A stretch of 64,000 nt of DNA from an uncultured Bacilli bacterium (GCA_944373145.1 CALWAL010000006.1:1-64000), one strand, 5' to 3'; counted from the first letter of the stretch, positions 41,767 through 51,176 are shown. Made by a program: numbers and translations. The notes: a model not told the origin generated them from the sequence alone.

Positions 41767-42246
41767 TTATAAAAATATTTCATTTTTTTCTAAAATATCG
41801 TATCGATTAAGTACTTTTCTTAATCTTTTAACATATCTCCACATTGTACGCTCACTCTTTTCACACTCTTCAGCTACTTGCTTTACTGCTTGAGTAATAT
41901 TATTTCCTTGAAGCATACTTAAATATAATTTTTTTTCATAACCTCTAATTTTCTTCAATGGTTTCTCCATTTTCGATATTCTAATTTCTAATTGTTTTAT
42001 TCTATCGGTACATTTGTTCATTTTGTCTAATATTTGTTTATCTTCTAATTCGATCATAAAATCATCAAACGGTGTTCTTTTCTTGTTCTTTGCTCCAGGT
42101 ATATAACTATTAATGTCTTTTAATATATCTATTGACTTGCAACCTGGTAAATACTTTTGCATTATTGAATTTTTTTCTTCTTCTAGATTTCGTAGATGCT
42201 CCTTTTCTAATTCTAGCTGCACGATGTTATCTCCATATTCTTTCAT
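41767..42246 (-). CDS. ArpU/RinA-like late transcription regulator
   Basis: A 159-aa protein with a coiled N-terminal part and a C-terminal sigma-region-4-like helix-turn-helix (LYLSMLQGNNITQAVKQVAEECEKSERTMWRYVKRL). Proteins of this type sit at the end of the early operon and switch on late genes. GGAGGCTGTA precedes the ATG. With the promoter-terminator pair just downstream it could act as activator or antiterminator. Confidence 0.8.
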   Translation of the reverse strand: MKEYGDNIVQLELEKEHLRNLEEEKNSIMQKYLPGCKSIDILKDINSYIPGAKNKKRTPFDDFMIELEDKQILDKMNKCTDRIKQLEIRISKMEKPLKKIRGYEKKLYLSMLQGNNITQAVKQVAEECEKSERTMWRYVKRLRKVLNRYDILEKNEIFL

Positions 42247-42261
42247 TACAGCCTCCTAATA

Positions 42262-42468
42262 TTATTTTAGAACTTGATCATCATGAATTAATCTTTTTTT
42301 CTTTTCTTTCAAAAATTTTTCTTTATCGATATAAGAATATTCATAAAATGGATTGTTCCTAATGCTGCTCTTATTTCTATAAAATGAGCAACTAGAACAG
42401 TTTAATTCATTAAGACAATGACATTCCTTTTTCTTCTTATCGTATGCAAAACAGTCTTCTTTTACCAA
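42262..42468 (-). CDS. Small cysteine-rich phage protein
   Basis: About 68 aa with CFAYDKKKKECHCLNELNCSSCSFY, five cysteines able to hold zinc, typical of short phage early proteins.  Start TTG at 42468 with AGGAG upstream. Function unknown. Confidence 0.6.
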   Translation of the reverse strand: MVKEDCFAYDKKKKECHCLNELNCSSCSFYRNKSSIRNNPFYEYSYIDKEKFLKEKKKRLIHDDQVLK

Positions 42469-42483
42469 TATAATCACTCCTTT

Positions 42484-42750
42484 TTATTCACTCTTACCCT
42501 CTACATTTTCTACTAATCCATCTTTTATTAAGTCGTGCAATGTTCCTAATAGCCTTATAGCATTTGATACTTGGATTTCTTTATCTTTAATCCACACTAT
42601 TATTTCTTCTTTATAATGAGTTCCTATAATAAGTTGCTTTGTATAAACATACTCATCAACATAATATGATTTAACAAATCCATACTTCTCTAATTCTTTT
42701 AAATCTATCTTTTCACCTGTTATAGTGTTGTATTCTGCTATTCTTAACAT
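42484..42750 (-). CDS. 88-aa phage protein, unknown
   Basis: An acidic protein without recognised domain (LRIAEYNTITGEKIDLKELEKYG). TAGGAGTGAATAG precedes the ATG. Co-directional within the early operon. Confidence 0.55.
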   Translation of the reverse strand: MLRIAEYNTITGEKIDLKELEKYGFVKSYYVDEYVYTKQLIIGTHYKEEIIVWIKDKEIQVSNAIRLLGTLHDLIKDGLVENVEGKSE

Positions 42751-42767
42751 CTATTCACTCCTATCAT

Positions 42768-43070
42768 TTAATTACAGTATTTAATCTCTTTTCCATATTC
42801 AACTGCTATCTGATGTTCAATTTTACAACCTCTTGCGTATTCCCAACCTTTCATAAATAAAACACAATCCACTTTGCCTATAAATTCTACACTTTTAGAT
42901 AAATAATATATTGCTTCATTTACATCTACTGGTGGTTCTTCAGAAACAATTGTATCTATTACTTCAAAACCTTCAAGTTTTAAATTACTAACTAATTCTT
43001 CCCTCTCTTTTTTTATTTGTTCATTTGTTTTGCCACGCATAGGCTGACTTATCATTATTTTCTTTTTCAT
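42768..43070 (-). CDS. DUF4406 / nucleoside 2-deoxyribosyltransferase-like
   Basis: A 100-aa Rossmann-like protein: MISQPMRGKTNEQI at the N terminus, VDCVLFMKGWEYARGCKIEHQIAVEYGKEI at the C terminus. This pattern defines DUF4406 phage proteins related to nucleoside deoxyribosyltransferases. Whether it acts on nucleotides here is not shown. Confidence 0.8.
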   Translation of the reverse strand: MKKKIMISQPMRGKTNEQIKKEREELVSNLKLEGFEVIDTIVSEEPPVDVNEAIYYLSKSVEFIGKVDCVLFMKGWEYARGCKIEHQIAVEYGKEIKYCN

Positions 43071-43088
43071 ATAAATACTTCTATTCCT

Positions 43089-43190
43089 CTACTTTCCTCT
43101 TTTATTCAACTTTAATCCGATGATAATAATAACTACTATAGTCGTTACAATACCTAATAAAAAACCTGCCACTACTGGCGATATATACAT
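43089..43190 (-). CDS. 33-aa single-helix membrane peptide
   Basis: AGGAGGAATAAAG precedes an ATG encoding one hydrophobic helix (PVVAGFLLGIVTTIVVVIII) and a basic tail (GLKLNKRGK). Small, but with an excellent ribosome site. Confidence 0.55.
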   Translation of the reverse strand: MYISPVVAGFLLGIVTTIVVIIIIGLKLNKRGK

Positions 43191-43205
43191 CTTTATTCCT
43201 CCTTT

Positions 43206-44627
43206 TTATGCTCTATTTAATATTTTTTCTTCCCATAATTTTAAAAACTGTTGCTGTTCTTTAGTTGTTACCTCATTATTTTTAGTTCTTTGCTGAACCA
43301 CCTTATTATCTCTAACTTCTACAGTTACTAAAGATTTATCCTGATTATCTAATAATCTCATAAAGTAAATATCACATTTTCGTTCTGCATATTTCTCTGC
43401 ATAACTCTGCACACAGTTACTTTGCTGATTAGATTCATCTATCAACGAATCAATGCTTTTAGCTGGAAATATAATATATTTCTTATTTTGATAAATATTT
43501 ACCATCAATTTTTTAGATATTCTGGAAATCTTTTTATCTATCTTTTTATCTTTATTGACCTTATATAACTTTTGCACTCTATTGTGTGATTCTTCTATAT
43601 TATCTGGATATAATATTTTTTTAGATTTCATATCATATCTTAATTCTCTAGACATATTTAAATAATCAACATACTCATAAAAATTGGTTCGTTCTATGTT
43701 AGTAAATTTCTTTAATTTCCTTAAATCAATATTGTATGTTTTTAAATCATTTAGATTATATCCTGAAAAAAACTTTAATATCCTGATGTCCTTAATCTTG
43801 CTATACTTTAAAACATCAAGTTCATTAATATCTATATTGTGTTTCTGCATATACTTTAAATATGATTTATCAACACCAAATCTTTTTTCAAAATTACCTT
43901 CTTTATCAAACGTTCTAGGATTTAATGCTAATTTATATAACTTTAATTTGATTAGTAATTCTATAGATGGACGATAAGTCCTTAATAAAAATTCTATAGA
44001 AAAATATCTCTCTTTTTGCGCTAATATCCATAATTGTGAATATTGCCACTGTGTACCATTAAATAATTCCTTTAAATTGTATGGATAATAAATTAATATA
44101 TCTCCTAACCCTCTCCAATGCGAATTAAAATAATGCCAATCATAGCCTAATAACAAACCATTATGTCGTATAGTTGTTCCTCCTGTATTGCATATTATGT
44201 GATCGTTAATTATCTCATGCAGTTTATAAAATTTATCATTAAATATTTGCCTACCATATTCACAAACATCGGTGCGAAAGTTTCCATTACAATAATAAGT
44301 AATTATTTCAAAATGTCTTAAAATATAATAATCTTGATATTTTTGTAACACTCCTAAATTATCTTTAAATTCACAATGTTTTAATGTCTTATTTCTAATT
44401 ATTAGTTCCTGCTTACATTTAGGACATACACAATAATCTGATACTTTTAAATTACTTTTAATGAAAATACTTTTACAATTAGTACAATAAAACTCATTCG
44501 AACTCATTTTTATTATTAAATTATGAGTTTTTTTGATATCAAAAATAAATTTATTCCAATTACCTGGAAGAGTTAAATTTTCATCTAACTCTTCAAATAA
44601 TTGTTTATCTTTTTTCCTTATGTACAT
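43206..44627 (-). CDS. PcfJ-like protein
   Basis: A 473-aa protein with an N-terminal zinc-finger-like part (FYCTNCKSIF, VCPKCKQEL) and a C-terminal PcfJ signature (LIDESNQQSNCVQSYAEKYAERKCDIYFMRL, VEVRDNKVVQQ). PcfJ genes come from conjugative plasmids and phages and usually pair with PcfK, as here. Biochemical role unknown. Confidence 0.8.
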   Translation of the reverse strand: MYIRKKDKQLFEELDENLTLPGNWNKFIFDIKKTHNLIIKMSSNEFYCTNCKSIFIKSNLKVSDYCVCPKCKQELIIRNKTLKHCEFKDNLGVLQKYQDYYILRHFEIITYYCNGNFRTDVCEYGRQIFNDKFYKLHEIINDHIICNTGGTTIRHNGLLLGYDWHYFNSHWRGLGDILIYYPYNLKELFNGTQWQYSQLWILAQKERYFSIEFLLRTYRPSIELLIKLKLYKLALNPRTFDKEGNFEKRFGVDKSYLKYMQKHNIDINELDVLKYSKIKDIRILKFFSGYNLNDLKTYNIDLRKLKKFTNIERTNFYEYVDYLNMSRELRYDMKSKKILYPDNIEESHNRVQKLYKVNKDKKIDKKISRISKKLMVNIYQNKKYIIFPAKSIDSLIDESNQQSNCVQSYAEKYAERKCDIYFMRLLDNQDKSLVTVEVRDNKVVQQRTKNNEVTTKEQQQFLKLWEEKILNRA

Positions 44628-44628
44628 T

Positions 44629-45024
44629 TTAGTAATCGAATAGACTTAATTGTCCTTCAGGAATCCACTCTTTATTCTTTGTTTTCTCTTTCTGTACTTT
44701 AACAACCGCTTTAGTCGATTCCTTTTTAACTTCTATTTTTTCTTCTTTTACTGGTACTGTTGAAACTTTTAAGTCTTCATTACTTTCATCAAAATAATGT
44801 ATTGCCCAATTATAGACAGTGCTATCTTCTATCATAGCTACTCCATCCTCTGCTAACTTGCGTGCTTCGGACCTTATATAGCTAACCATTCCCTTTAACG
44901 TTTTTTCTTCATTTAGATATTTTTCATTCATATCTTCACGAATTAATAAATAATCTATTACTTTTAATAACGGTTTGTTTTTTACTTCTGCAGCTAATGC
45001 TCTTATTCTATTTAATCCTTCCAT
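44629..45024 (-). CDS. PcfK-like protein
   Basis: A 131-aa protein: helical N-terminal domain (LLREDMNEKYLNEEKTLKGMVSYIRSEARK-like region, DSTVYNWAIHYFDES) and an acidic Lys/Glu tail ending WIPEGQLSLFDY. It directly precedes the PcfJ-like gene, the usual order. Confidence 0.8.
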   Translation of the reverse strand: MEGLNRIRALAAEVKNKPLLKVIDYLLIREDMNEKYLNEEKTLKGMVSYIRSEARKLAEDGVAMIEDSTVYNWAIHYFDESNEDLKVSTVPVKEEKIEVKKESTKAVVKVQKEKTKNKEWIPEGQLSLFDY

Positions 45025-45025
45025 T

Positions 45026-45199
45026 TTACTCTCCTTGTTCGTTTAACTTAATAAACTTTAAAACTAAATTTAATAAATCAATTTTACGAATTTTGACAAC
45101 TTCTTTCATTTGACTCTTATTTTCTCTAACACTTGTTTTTATTATTTCTTGAATTATCCATTCTTTGGAATATTCAATATTTTTATCAAGTATAGTCAT
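45026..45199 (-). CDS. 57-aa helical phage protein
   Basis: The ATG overlaps the stop of the gene upstream (TAATG). It encodes a basic helical peptide (NIEYSKEWIIQEIIKTSVRE, KIRKIDLLNLVLKFIKLN). Its stop lies 1 nt before the PcfK start region. Unknown function. Confidence 0.55.
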   Translation of the reverse strand: MTILDKNIEYSKEWIIQEIIKTSVRENKSQMKEVVKIRKIDLLNLVLKFIKLNEQGE

Positions 45200-45408
45200 T
45201 ATTCGATGATTTCTTCAAATGTATAGTCGCCAATTAATAAATCTTGCGGAATTATTTTCATATCTAAATAGACAATTGTAGTTCTCTGAATAGCTACGGT
45301 GCCTAATATTTCACCTTTTGAATCATATACTTTGAATTCCGTTCCTTTAGGAATTAATTGTGCATTCGCATTATTACTCATTTTCATTGATAATTCTTGA
45401 CTAGTCAT
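45199..45408 (-). CDS. 69-aa phage protein, beta-rich
   Basis: Begins SQELSMKMSNNANAQLIPKG and continues as a small beta domain (FKVYDSKGEILGTVAIQRTTIVYLDMKII). The ATG at 45408 has AGGTGCAAAAGA upstream; a longer frame to 45435 exists. Unknown function. Confidence 0.55.
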   Translation of the reverse strand: MTSQELSMKMSNNANAQLIPKGTEFKVYDSKGEILGTVAIQRTTIVYLDMKIIPQDLLIGDYTFEEIIE

Positions 45409-45628
45409 TCTTTTGCACCTCTTTCTTTTTTTCAATTGTATATTTTATATTTTCTAATCCTTCAGTAACGCAGCCTAAAATTTCTTTAATCGCAACATCA
45501 ATATCTTTCGTGTTTTCTAAAGCTATCAGTAAATTGTCTGTGTATGACATATATATGTGCTTGTCATCAGTAATCAATACTTTAAACAAATCATATGTTT
45601 TTTGTTCTACTTCACTTTTACTATTCAT
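45401..45628 (-). CDS. 75-aa phage protein, unknown
   Basis: Helical protein (KSEVEQKTYDLFKVLITDD, IDVAIKEILGCVTEGLENI) in the early operon, with GGAGGATTAA before the ATG and short overlaps on both sides. Confidence 0.55.
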   Translation of the reverse strand: MNSKSEVEQKTYDLFKVLITDDKHIYMSYTDNLLIALENTKDIDVAIKEILGCVTEGLENIKYTIEKKKEVQKND

Positions 45629-46073
45629 TTAATCCTCCAATTTTTTCATTTACTTCTTCTTCTAATTCTTGTAATGTTTCTGTTCTATAATCTTCTAAAA
45701 GATAAGTACTAATTACTTTATTTTGACTTAAATCTACTAAAGCAATATTATGAATATCTTCAGTATTAAATCTTAACTCATAATTTTCTTGAACTTTTAT
45801 ATTCTTAAGTTGACTACTAACCTCTTCAAAGAATTTTCCCAAAATTCTTTCCTCAAACATTTTTCTCGTTTCTGAATTAATTGGATGTGCCATATCTACA
45901 TAATTACCATCACTTGTTTTTTTACTTGGCATAGCTACTAAATATCCATTATCTCTCTTAATAATTCTAATATCTCTAATTACAAAACAATTATCGATTA
46001 ATACACTGGCATATCCTTTGACCATTTGTCCTTCAATTGCTACTAAATTTACTGATACATTTGTTATTTTCAT
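45621..46073 (-). CDS. spoVG: SpoVG-family protein
   Basis: A 150-aa protein whose N-terminal 85 residues match SpoVG: MKITNVSVN, GYASVLIDNCFVIRDIRIIKRDNGYLVAMPSKKT, YVDMAHPINSETRK. SpoVG proteins bind nucleic acid and act as global regulators; phage copies are common. The 65-residue C-terminal extension is extra and unassigned. Confidence 0.85.
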   Translation of the reverse strand: MKITNVSVNLVAIEGQMVKGYASVLIDNCFVIRDIRIIKRDNGYLVAMPSKKTSDGNYVDMAHPINSETRKMFEERILGKFFEEVSSQLKNIKVQENYELRFNTEDIHNIALVDLSQNKVISTYLLEDYRTETLQELEEEVNEKIGGLNE

Positions 46074-46093
46074 ATTTTCAATTCTCCCTTTTT

Positions 46094-46297
46094 CTACCTT
46101 TTTAAAATCTTTTCTTTTAATCTATATTCAAACTCGGTTTTATTATCTTTAAATACATATCTATTACAGTTTTCGCACAATTTCTTATCTTCATTTTTAA
46201 ATTTAAAAAATGCTACTGTGCACTGACAATATGGGCACATTTTTAAACCTCGTTTTTTTGCGTTCCATAATTTTTCAAAATCATCATTAGTTCTCAT
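46094..46297 (-). CDS. 67-aa zinc-ribbon phage protein
   Basis: Two CxxC pairs (MCPYCQCTVAFF and LCENCNRYVF) form a zinc ribbon. Overlaps the preceding gene by 11 nt. Function unknown; perhaps nucleic acid binding. Confidence 0.6.
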   Translation of the reverse strand: MRTNDDFEKLWNAKKRGLKMCPYCQCTVAFFKFKNEDKKLCENCNRYVFKDNKTEFEYRLKEKILKR

Positions 46298-46610
46298 TCC
46301 AACGACATCTTTCTGCTTCAGAACATTGTCGATATACTACACGACAAAATTCGTGAATAGTCATTAAAATACGATATTTGTGATATGTATAGTTGTATAA
46401 ATCTGTTTTAGCAACAGATACTTCTCTACTAAGTTTGTTGGCATTTAATGATATTTCTAACCAGCGATCAGCTTGTGATAAACTCATTTGGGCCAATTTA
46501 TAAGCAGTTGCTCCATCTTCAGAAGATAATGTTTCTACATTATCCATAACAAACTGATACTGTTCTAAATCTTCCTTAAAAATCAATTGCACTTTCTCAT
46601 TATCATTCAA
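46287..46610 (-). CDS. 107-aa helical phage protein
   Basis: An acidic helical protein (LEQYQFVMDNVETLSSEDGAT, RILMTIHEFCRVVYRQCSEAE). The start is TTG with GAGGTG 7 nt before it, overlapping the MBL gene's stop. Position in the recombination block is the only clue. Confidence 0.55.
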   Translation of the reverse strand: MNDNEKVQLIFKEDLEQYQFVMDNVETLSSEDGATAYKLAQMSLSQADRWLEISLNANKLSREVSVAKTDLYNYTYHKYRILMTIHEFCRVVYRQCSEAERCRWNEN

Positions 46611-47376
46611 AAGGCAACACCTCTTTTTCTTCTCTTAATTCATTAATTATCGGCCCTATGTATTTAGGATTTAGTGCTACCACATTTTCAAAGTTTAATT
46701 CTTTTTTTACCATATATTCAAAAACTTTATATTCTTCAAAGCTATGTGAAATATGACAAAGTATTATTTTCTTTGTATTGTGATTAACAGTTCTCTTTAA
46801 AAATTCAATAGTCTGCTGAACTGATAAATGCCCATTTGGACCAAATAATCTTTTCTTTTTAATAGTTTCAGTTGTAGTTAATTCATCTTTATCGAACCAC
46901 TTTTCATCAAAATTACATTCAATTAATATATAATCAATATCTTTAAACTCTAGGTTATCTATGCTGCCTGTGTCAGTTATATAGAGTAATTGTGCACCAG
47001 ATAATTCATCATGAATCAAATAATTTACTGGATGAGCTGCATCGTGATTAACTTTGAATGCAATAACATTAAATGATACAATTTTGAACTGTTTTAATGG
47101 CTCAATTTCATACTTTAAAAAAGTTGGAATATTAATCTTCTCTAAAGTCTCTTCGGTTCCGTAAAATGGTGTTTTTTTATTAAGTGCTAAATCTGTACAT
47201 CCAGCACAGTGATCTTTATGTTCGTGAGTTATCAATACTCCACTAATAGTTAAAGAATTTAACTCTTTAACTAATCTTCCATATTTAATTCCACAGTCTA
47301 GGATAATGGTTGTTATTCCATTATCCAAAACGTGAATATTACCTTTACTACTCGAACTCAGCGTAGTTAGAATCAT
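46603..47376 (-). CDS. Metallo-beta-lactamase-fold hydrolase
   Basis: A 257-aa protein with HxHxDH (H51, H53, D55, H56) and further ligands in AAHPVNYL, ITDTGSID, CHISHSF. Such MBL proteins accompany RecT in many Firmicute phages and are presumed DNA or nucleotide nucleases. It overlaps recT by 29 nt. Confidence 0.8.
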   Translation of the reverse strand: MILTTLSSSSKGNIHVLDNGITTIILDCGIKYGRLVKELNSLTISGVLITHEHKDHCAGCTDLALNKKTPFYGTEETLEKINIPTFLKYEIEPLKQFKIVSFNVIAFKVNHDAAHPVNYLIHDELSGAQLLYITDTGSIDNLEFKDIDYILIECNFDEKWFDKDELTTTETIKKKRLFGPNGHLSVQQTIEFLKRTVNHNTKKIILCHISHSFEEYKVFEYMVKKELNFENVVALNPKYIGPIINELREEKEVLPFE

Positions 47377-48262
47377 TATCTACTTCCTCTGACTTATGTA
47401 AGTCATTTTCTTCTTTTACTGGTTCAGTATATTCTGCTTCTTTAACATTCTCATTAATAACAACAGTTGTTTTTTCTTCAAAATTTAAATCATAATTTGA
47501 ATTATCTATTTCTTCAGTGTTCATATAAGCATTTTGATATTCAACTGGAACATCAACAGAAATATCTTTTAAAGCTCTTTTTAAAACCGCTTTTTTATAC
47601 ATCTCAGCTTCCCATTTTTGCCAAGCTGGTGATAATTTTCCTCCCATCTTAGCTTTAGATGCATCCTTTACTTTTTCTAATTCTTCTAAACTCATTTCAA
47701 CAATTCTATTTTTTGTATCATCCTCAAATCTTAAATAACATACAGCTCCAATAATTGGACCATTATTAAATGATTTAGGCTTAAATTCAAGTGTATCTCC
47801 ACCCAGGATATTTACATCAGGTTCATATAAGTCTCCTTCTCGAACTACAAATGCTATAGCATCTACTAATTTATCAGAACTAAATCTTTTAATTTTTTTC
47901 TTTTTACCTAAATAAGATTCCTCAAAATTTAGTACATAAGTATCTCCCATTTTATAAGGCAAAATGTATAATTCGTTATTAGCTGGGTTAAGATTTAACT
48001 GTGCATAATATAATAATTTACTTGGAAGCCCATCTTTATTGACTTGATCCCAATTAATACCTTTGTCTTTGATTGTTTTTTCACAAGCTAATCCTAAATT
48101 GAATAATCCGCTCTTAACTTCCGGTCTTAATTCTAAGCCCATAGAGTTCATTACTTTTTCGGCTTCCTTAGCCATCGCATCAATGTACTTATCACTAACT
48201 GTTTTTATACCTTTGCTTTTATCTGTCACTGCGATTTCCTTTTTTTCTTCCTTTTTAACCAT
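47348..48262 (-). CDS. recT: RecT family single-strand annealing protein
   Basis: A 304-aa recombinase: helical N terminus, then GLPSKLLYYAQLNLNPANNELYILPYKMGDTYVLNFEESY and GAVCYLRFEDDTKNRIVEMSLEELEK, LSPAWQKWEAEMYKKAVLKRALK, all standard for RecT/Bet-type proteins. The acidic tail probably binds SSB or a nuclease partner. AAGGAGG precedes the ATG. Confidence 0.92.
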   Translation of the reverse strand: MVKKEEKKEIAVTDKSKGIKTVSDKYIDAMAKEAEKVMNSMGLELRPEVKSGLFNLGLACEKTIKDKGINWDQVNKDGLPSKLLYYAQLNLNPANNELYILPYKMGDTYVLNFEESYLGKKKKIKRFSSDKLVDAIAFVVREGDLYEPDVNILGGDTLEFKPKSFNNGPIIGAVCYLRFEDDTKNRIVEMSLEELEKVKDASKAKMGGKLSPAWQKWEAEMYKKAVLKRALKDISVDVPVEYQNAYMNTEEIDNSNYDLNFEEKTTVVINENVKEAEYTEPVKEENDLHKSEEVDNDSNYAEFE

Positions 48263-48506
48263 TTACTTCTTCCTCCTTAATTTCTTCTAAAACTTCTAAT
48301 ATGTATGTAGAATTTTTTGTTTTTACTGTTAATACTTCATCATCAGTTATCTCTACAACTGGTGATGTTCTTATAAAATGTTCAGGTGTTTCTAAAACTA
48401 TTGATTTATTCTCCAGCATTCTACAAGTACGAACTTCACCTACAAATCCTTTTACATGTTCATTTGTTGTATCTAATATTTTTACTTTTAATACTGATAT
48501 CATCAT
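48255..48506 (-). CDS. 83-aa protein of the recombination block
   Basis: A beta-rich small protein (LKVKILDTTNEHVKGFVGEV, FIRTSPVVEITDDEVLTVKT) between recT and the ATPase, overlapping both. Unknown function, but the overlaps suggest tight co-expression. Confidence 0.55.
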   Translation of the reverse strand: MMISVLKVKILDTTNEHVKGFVGEVRTCRMLENKSIVLETPEHFIRTSPVVEITDDEVLTVKTKNSTYILEVLEEIKEEEVNG

Positions 48507-50407
48507 TGATTTACCACCTCTAATTTTTTGTTTGCCTGATATTTAGCCCTACAACCAATTATTTGTGTTTCTAACTCAGGTAGTCTAGTTAATTCCCCTA
48601 ATCCATCAATTAAGATCGGTAATCTTTTGCCCTTCATACGTTGAATATTATCAATTAAATCAAGTGCTACGAGTATTTTATGGCCTGTATTTAGCGCATT
48701 ATACTCAATGCCATCAACTGCTATCTTGAACGTTTCAACTAACTTTCCGTCTTTAGTCTCTTCTTGGGTGATAAAATCAGCTAACTTAAAGTTATGCTTT
48801 ACTCTTTCACGCAACAATTCTGTTTTAGTACTATTAAATAAAATTAATTGTTGCTCTCTTTCATTAAGTCTCTCTTTTTCACTTAGTTTGTCAGCATACT
48901 TTGCTTCCAATTCTTTTAATTGTTCTTTGAAAATCTTTAATGTAGCTGAAATGGCTAGTTTCTCTGTAATTGTTTCTAACTCATTTTGTAATGAACTAGT
49001 ATCTCCAACATTTATAACTTTATGATTTTTAATTGAATCTTTTAGTAAGTTGATTTGCTTTTGGATATTCAAAGCCTCAATCTCTAAATTAGCTATTTTT
49101 TCCTTATTTCTTGTAATATTATTTTTCATTTGAATTTGAACTGAAGATTCTTGGGTAGAATCTATTTCCTCAGTATTAATTTCATCGATTTCTTTTTTAA
49201 CTTGACTTATTTTTTCTTTGTATGAGTTAATTACTACATCAATTTCACTCATTCTAGTTAACTTTTCTTTAGCTTTTGCAACATACAAATTAGCTCTTGC
49301 TTTGGATTCTTCTTTTAAACTATTCAATACTTCTTTTATTTTTTCTCCTGGTAGTGGTTGACCGCAAGCAGTACATGTACTATTTTCAACTTTTATTTCA
49401 CGTTTTACTTCTTCATCATACCTGCTTCTTAATTCTTCCCTATCAGCTATTAAACTTGATTTTTCAAGTTCTAAACGTTCAATATCTTGATTAATACTTT
49501 CAATTTGATTAGTTTTTTCTTTAATTTTATTTGTTTTTATAAGTTCTACATCAATATTTGAACTGTTATATGTTTTTTGATATTCAACGTTGTCTTTTAA
49601 TAAATTATCTCTTGTATTGATATTAGCTTTTAAATTTCCTTCTAAAATAGTTAATTTTGAAATTTCAGCATCTTGTGCAGCTTTTTTTTCTTTTAGAATA
49701 TTAAAAGATTCAATTGTTGCTTTTATTTCTTGTTTTCTTTCTTCCAATTGTTGTTGCTCATTATCATCAACAACTAATTGTTGAATATCAGTATGTTTTT
49801 GGTCAATATTACCTTGTAGAACTTTTATTTCGCTTGCAAGTTCTGATTTGCTAGTTTTAATATCTTCAGCTGTCTTTTCTACTCCGACCGATTCAATTTT
49901 ATCTCTTATTAAATTAAAATCTCCTCTAACAAATACCTCTTCATTTTTTATTTCACCAATCAATCCCATAATTAAACTTCGTAGTTCTTTCCAATGCAAG
50001 TTAGGAATGTAGTCAATATTTGATAATGCTTTAAATTCCGCGTCTGTAATAAAAAACTTGTCTCTTAAATAATTGTTAAATTCCGTAACACCAAATTTGA
50101 CATCATCTACTTTAATCGTAGTTAAACTATTGTTCCAAATTCTTTCAATTTTAGTATCATTGATAATTAACAATACACTAGTTGCTAAATCTTCTTTTTC
50201 CTCACCGTCTATTATAGGTTTTATTTTAAATTGCTTTTCGTCAGCAAAATTTTTTCCAAATAAACACCATGTAATAGCATCTAATACAGTTGTCTTACCG
50301 ATTCCATTTTCACCTTCCAAAATATTTTTGTTTTCCATAAAATTTAATTTTAATTCTGAACATCCTTTAAAGTTCTTAATTTGAATATTATTAATTACTA
50401 ATTTCAT
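48503..50407 (-). CDS. Rad50/SbcC-like ATPase with zinc hook
   Basis: About 634 aa: Walker A GENGIGKTT (about 32-40), two long coiled-coils on either side of a zinc-hook CxxC (C345, C348 in CTACGQPL), and a C-terminal half with LPILIDGLGELTRL. This is the SbcC/Rad50 plan, working with a nuclease at DNA ends; the partner may be the MBL protein. The ATG at 50407 follows AAGGAG; an earlier ATG at 50422 precedes it. Confidence 0.85.
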   Translation of the reverse strand: MKLVINNIQIKNFKGCSELKLNFMENKNILEGENGIGKTTVLDAITWCLFGKNFADEKQFKIKPIIDGEEKEDLATSVLLIINDTKIERIWNNSLTTIKVDDVKFGVTEFNNYLRDKFFITDAEFKALSNIDYIPNLHWKELRSLIMGLIGEIKNEEVFVRGDFNLIRDKIESVGVEKTAEDIKTSKSELASEIKVLQGNIDQKHTDIQQLVVDDNEQQQLEERKQEIKATIESFNILKEKKAAQDAEISKLTILEGNLKANINTRDNLLKDNVEYQKTYNSSNIDVELIKTNKIKEKTNQIESINQDIERLELEKSSLIADREELRSRYDEEVKREIKVENSTCTACGQPLPGEKIKEVLNSLKEESKARANLYVAKAKEKLTRMSEIDVVINSYKEKISQVKKEIDEINTEEIDSTQESSVQIQMKNNITRNKEKIANLEIEALNIQKQINLLKDSIKNHKVINVGDTSSLQNELETITEKLAISATLKIFKEQLKELEAKYADKLSEKERLNEREQQLILFNSTKTELLRERVKHNFKLADFITQEETKDGKLVETFKIAVDGIEYNALNTGHKILVALDLIDNIQRMKGKRLPILIDGLGELTRLPELETQIIGCRAKYQANKKLEVVNQ

Positions 50408-50546
50408 TCTTCTCTCCTTCATTTTTTAGTTTTATAATTTCATCTAATTGCTTACTATTTAAAAATATTTTATTGTTACAATATAATCTAATTATTTCTT
50501 TTGGATTTTTTTCTTTTAATAATTTCTTATAATTTTTTGCTTTCAT
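50391..50546 (-). CDS. 51-aa basic phage protein
   Basis: A basic helical peptide (KAKNYKKLLKEKNPKEIIRL, KQLDEIIKLKNEGEKNEI). AGGTGCAAA precedes the ATG at 50546. It overlaps the ATPase start region by 17 nt. Confidence 0.5.
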   Translation of the reverse strand: MKAKNYKKLLKEKNPKEIIRLYCNNKIFLNSKQLDEIIKLKNEGEKNEISN

Positions 50547-50824
50547 TTTGCACCTATACTTAATATCCAATAACAAATTCTTCTAAATAGGCTTTCGTTT
50601 TTTGTAATATCACAATCTTTAGTATGATTTTTTAATATTCCTAATTGGTGTAACCTGTTATGAGCAATCAACTCATTTAATGCTGATTTTTTACTTCTGT
50701 CAACTAAGTCAAGTGGAACATCATTTAAAAAATTAGTTATTTCTTCTTTAGTCCTTAATTTCATCGAATTTATTATTTTAATATTTTTTGTTAATGAATT
50801 ATATTTATATCTAACTTTAGTCAT
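50543..50824 (-). CDS. 93-aa phage protein of the replication block
   Basis: Basic helical protein (NSMKLRTKEEITNFLNDVPL, DRSKKSALNELIAHNRLHQLG). CAGGAGAATTTT precedes the ATG at 50824. It overlaps the winged-helix gene by 8 nt, suggesting a linked replication role, for example a helicase loader; unproven. Confidence 0.55.
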   Translation of the reverse strand: MTKVRYKYNSLTKNIKIINSMKLRTKEEITNFLNDVPLDLVDRSKKSALNELIAHNRLHQLGILKNHTKDCDITKNESLFRRICYWILSIGAK

Positions 50825-51176
50825 AAAATTCTCCTGTATCATTTAGCCAATCATAATCAAATAGTTCTAATTTCTTTTCTGATTTAATTGATTCAGCTAA
50901 ATATTCTTTGTTTATAAAATATTCGTTGCTATCTATCTTCCCGCTACCTTTTGTTCTTTTATAAACTCTTATTACGTTCTTATTCTCTAACTCTTTAATT
51001 GAGCGTATTATTGTTGTATGTGAGAAATGATACTTTTGTTCTATCATTCTAAGTGAAGGATAACATCTACCTTCTTTATCAGAATAAAGAATCAATATAG
51101 TTAAAAGTTTATACGAACTAGTGGAAATATCTAACTTTAAAATATTTTTATTTAAAATTATAGTTTTTCTCTCCAC
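50817..51176 (-). CDS. Winged-helix protein, probable replication initiator
   Basis: A 119-aa protein: winged helix from about residue 10 to 80 (SYKLLTILILYSDKEGRCYP, SLRMIEQKYHFSHTTIIRSI), typical of the N-terminal domain of phage replication initiators. It has no longer C-terminal loader domain. The start is GTG, 12 nt after AGGAGG; spacing is long. The iterons lie 30 bp upstream, which supports origin binding. Confidence 0.7.
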   Translation of the reverse strand: MERKTIILNKNILKLDISTSSYKLLTILILYSDKEGRCYPSLRMIEQKYHFSHTTIIRSIKELENKNVIRVYKRTKGSGKIDSNEYFINKEYLAESIKSEKKLELFDYDWLNDTGEFYD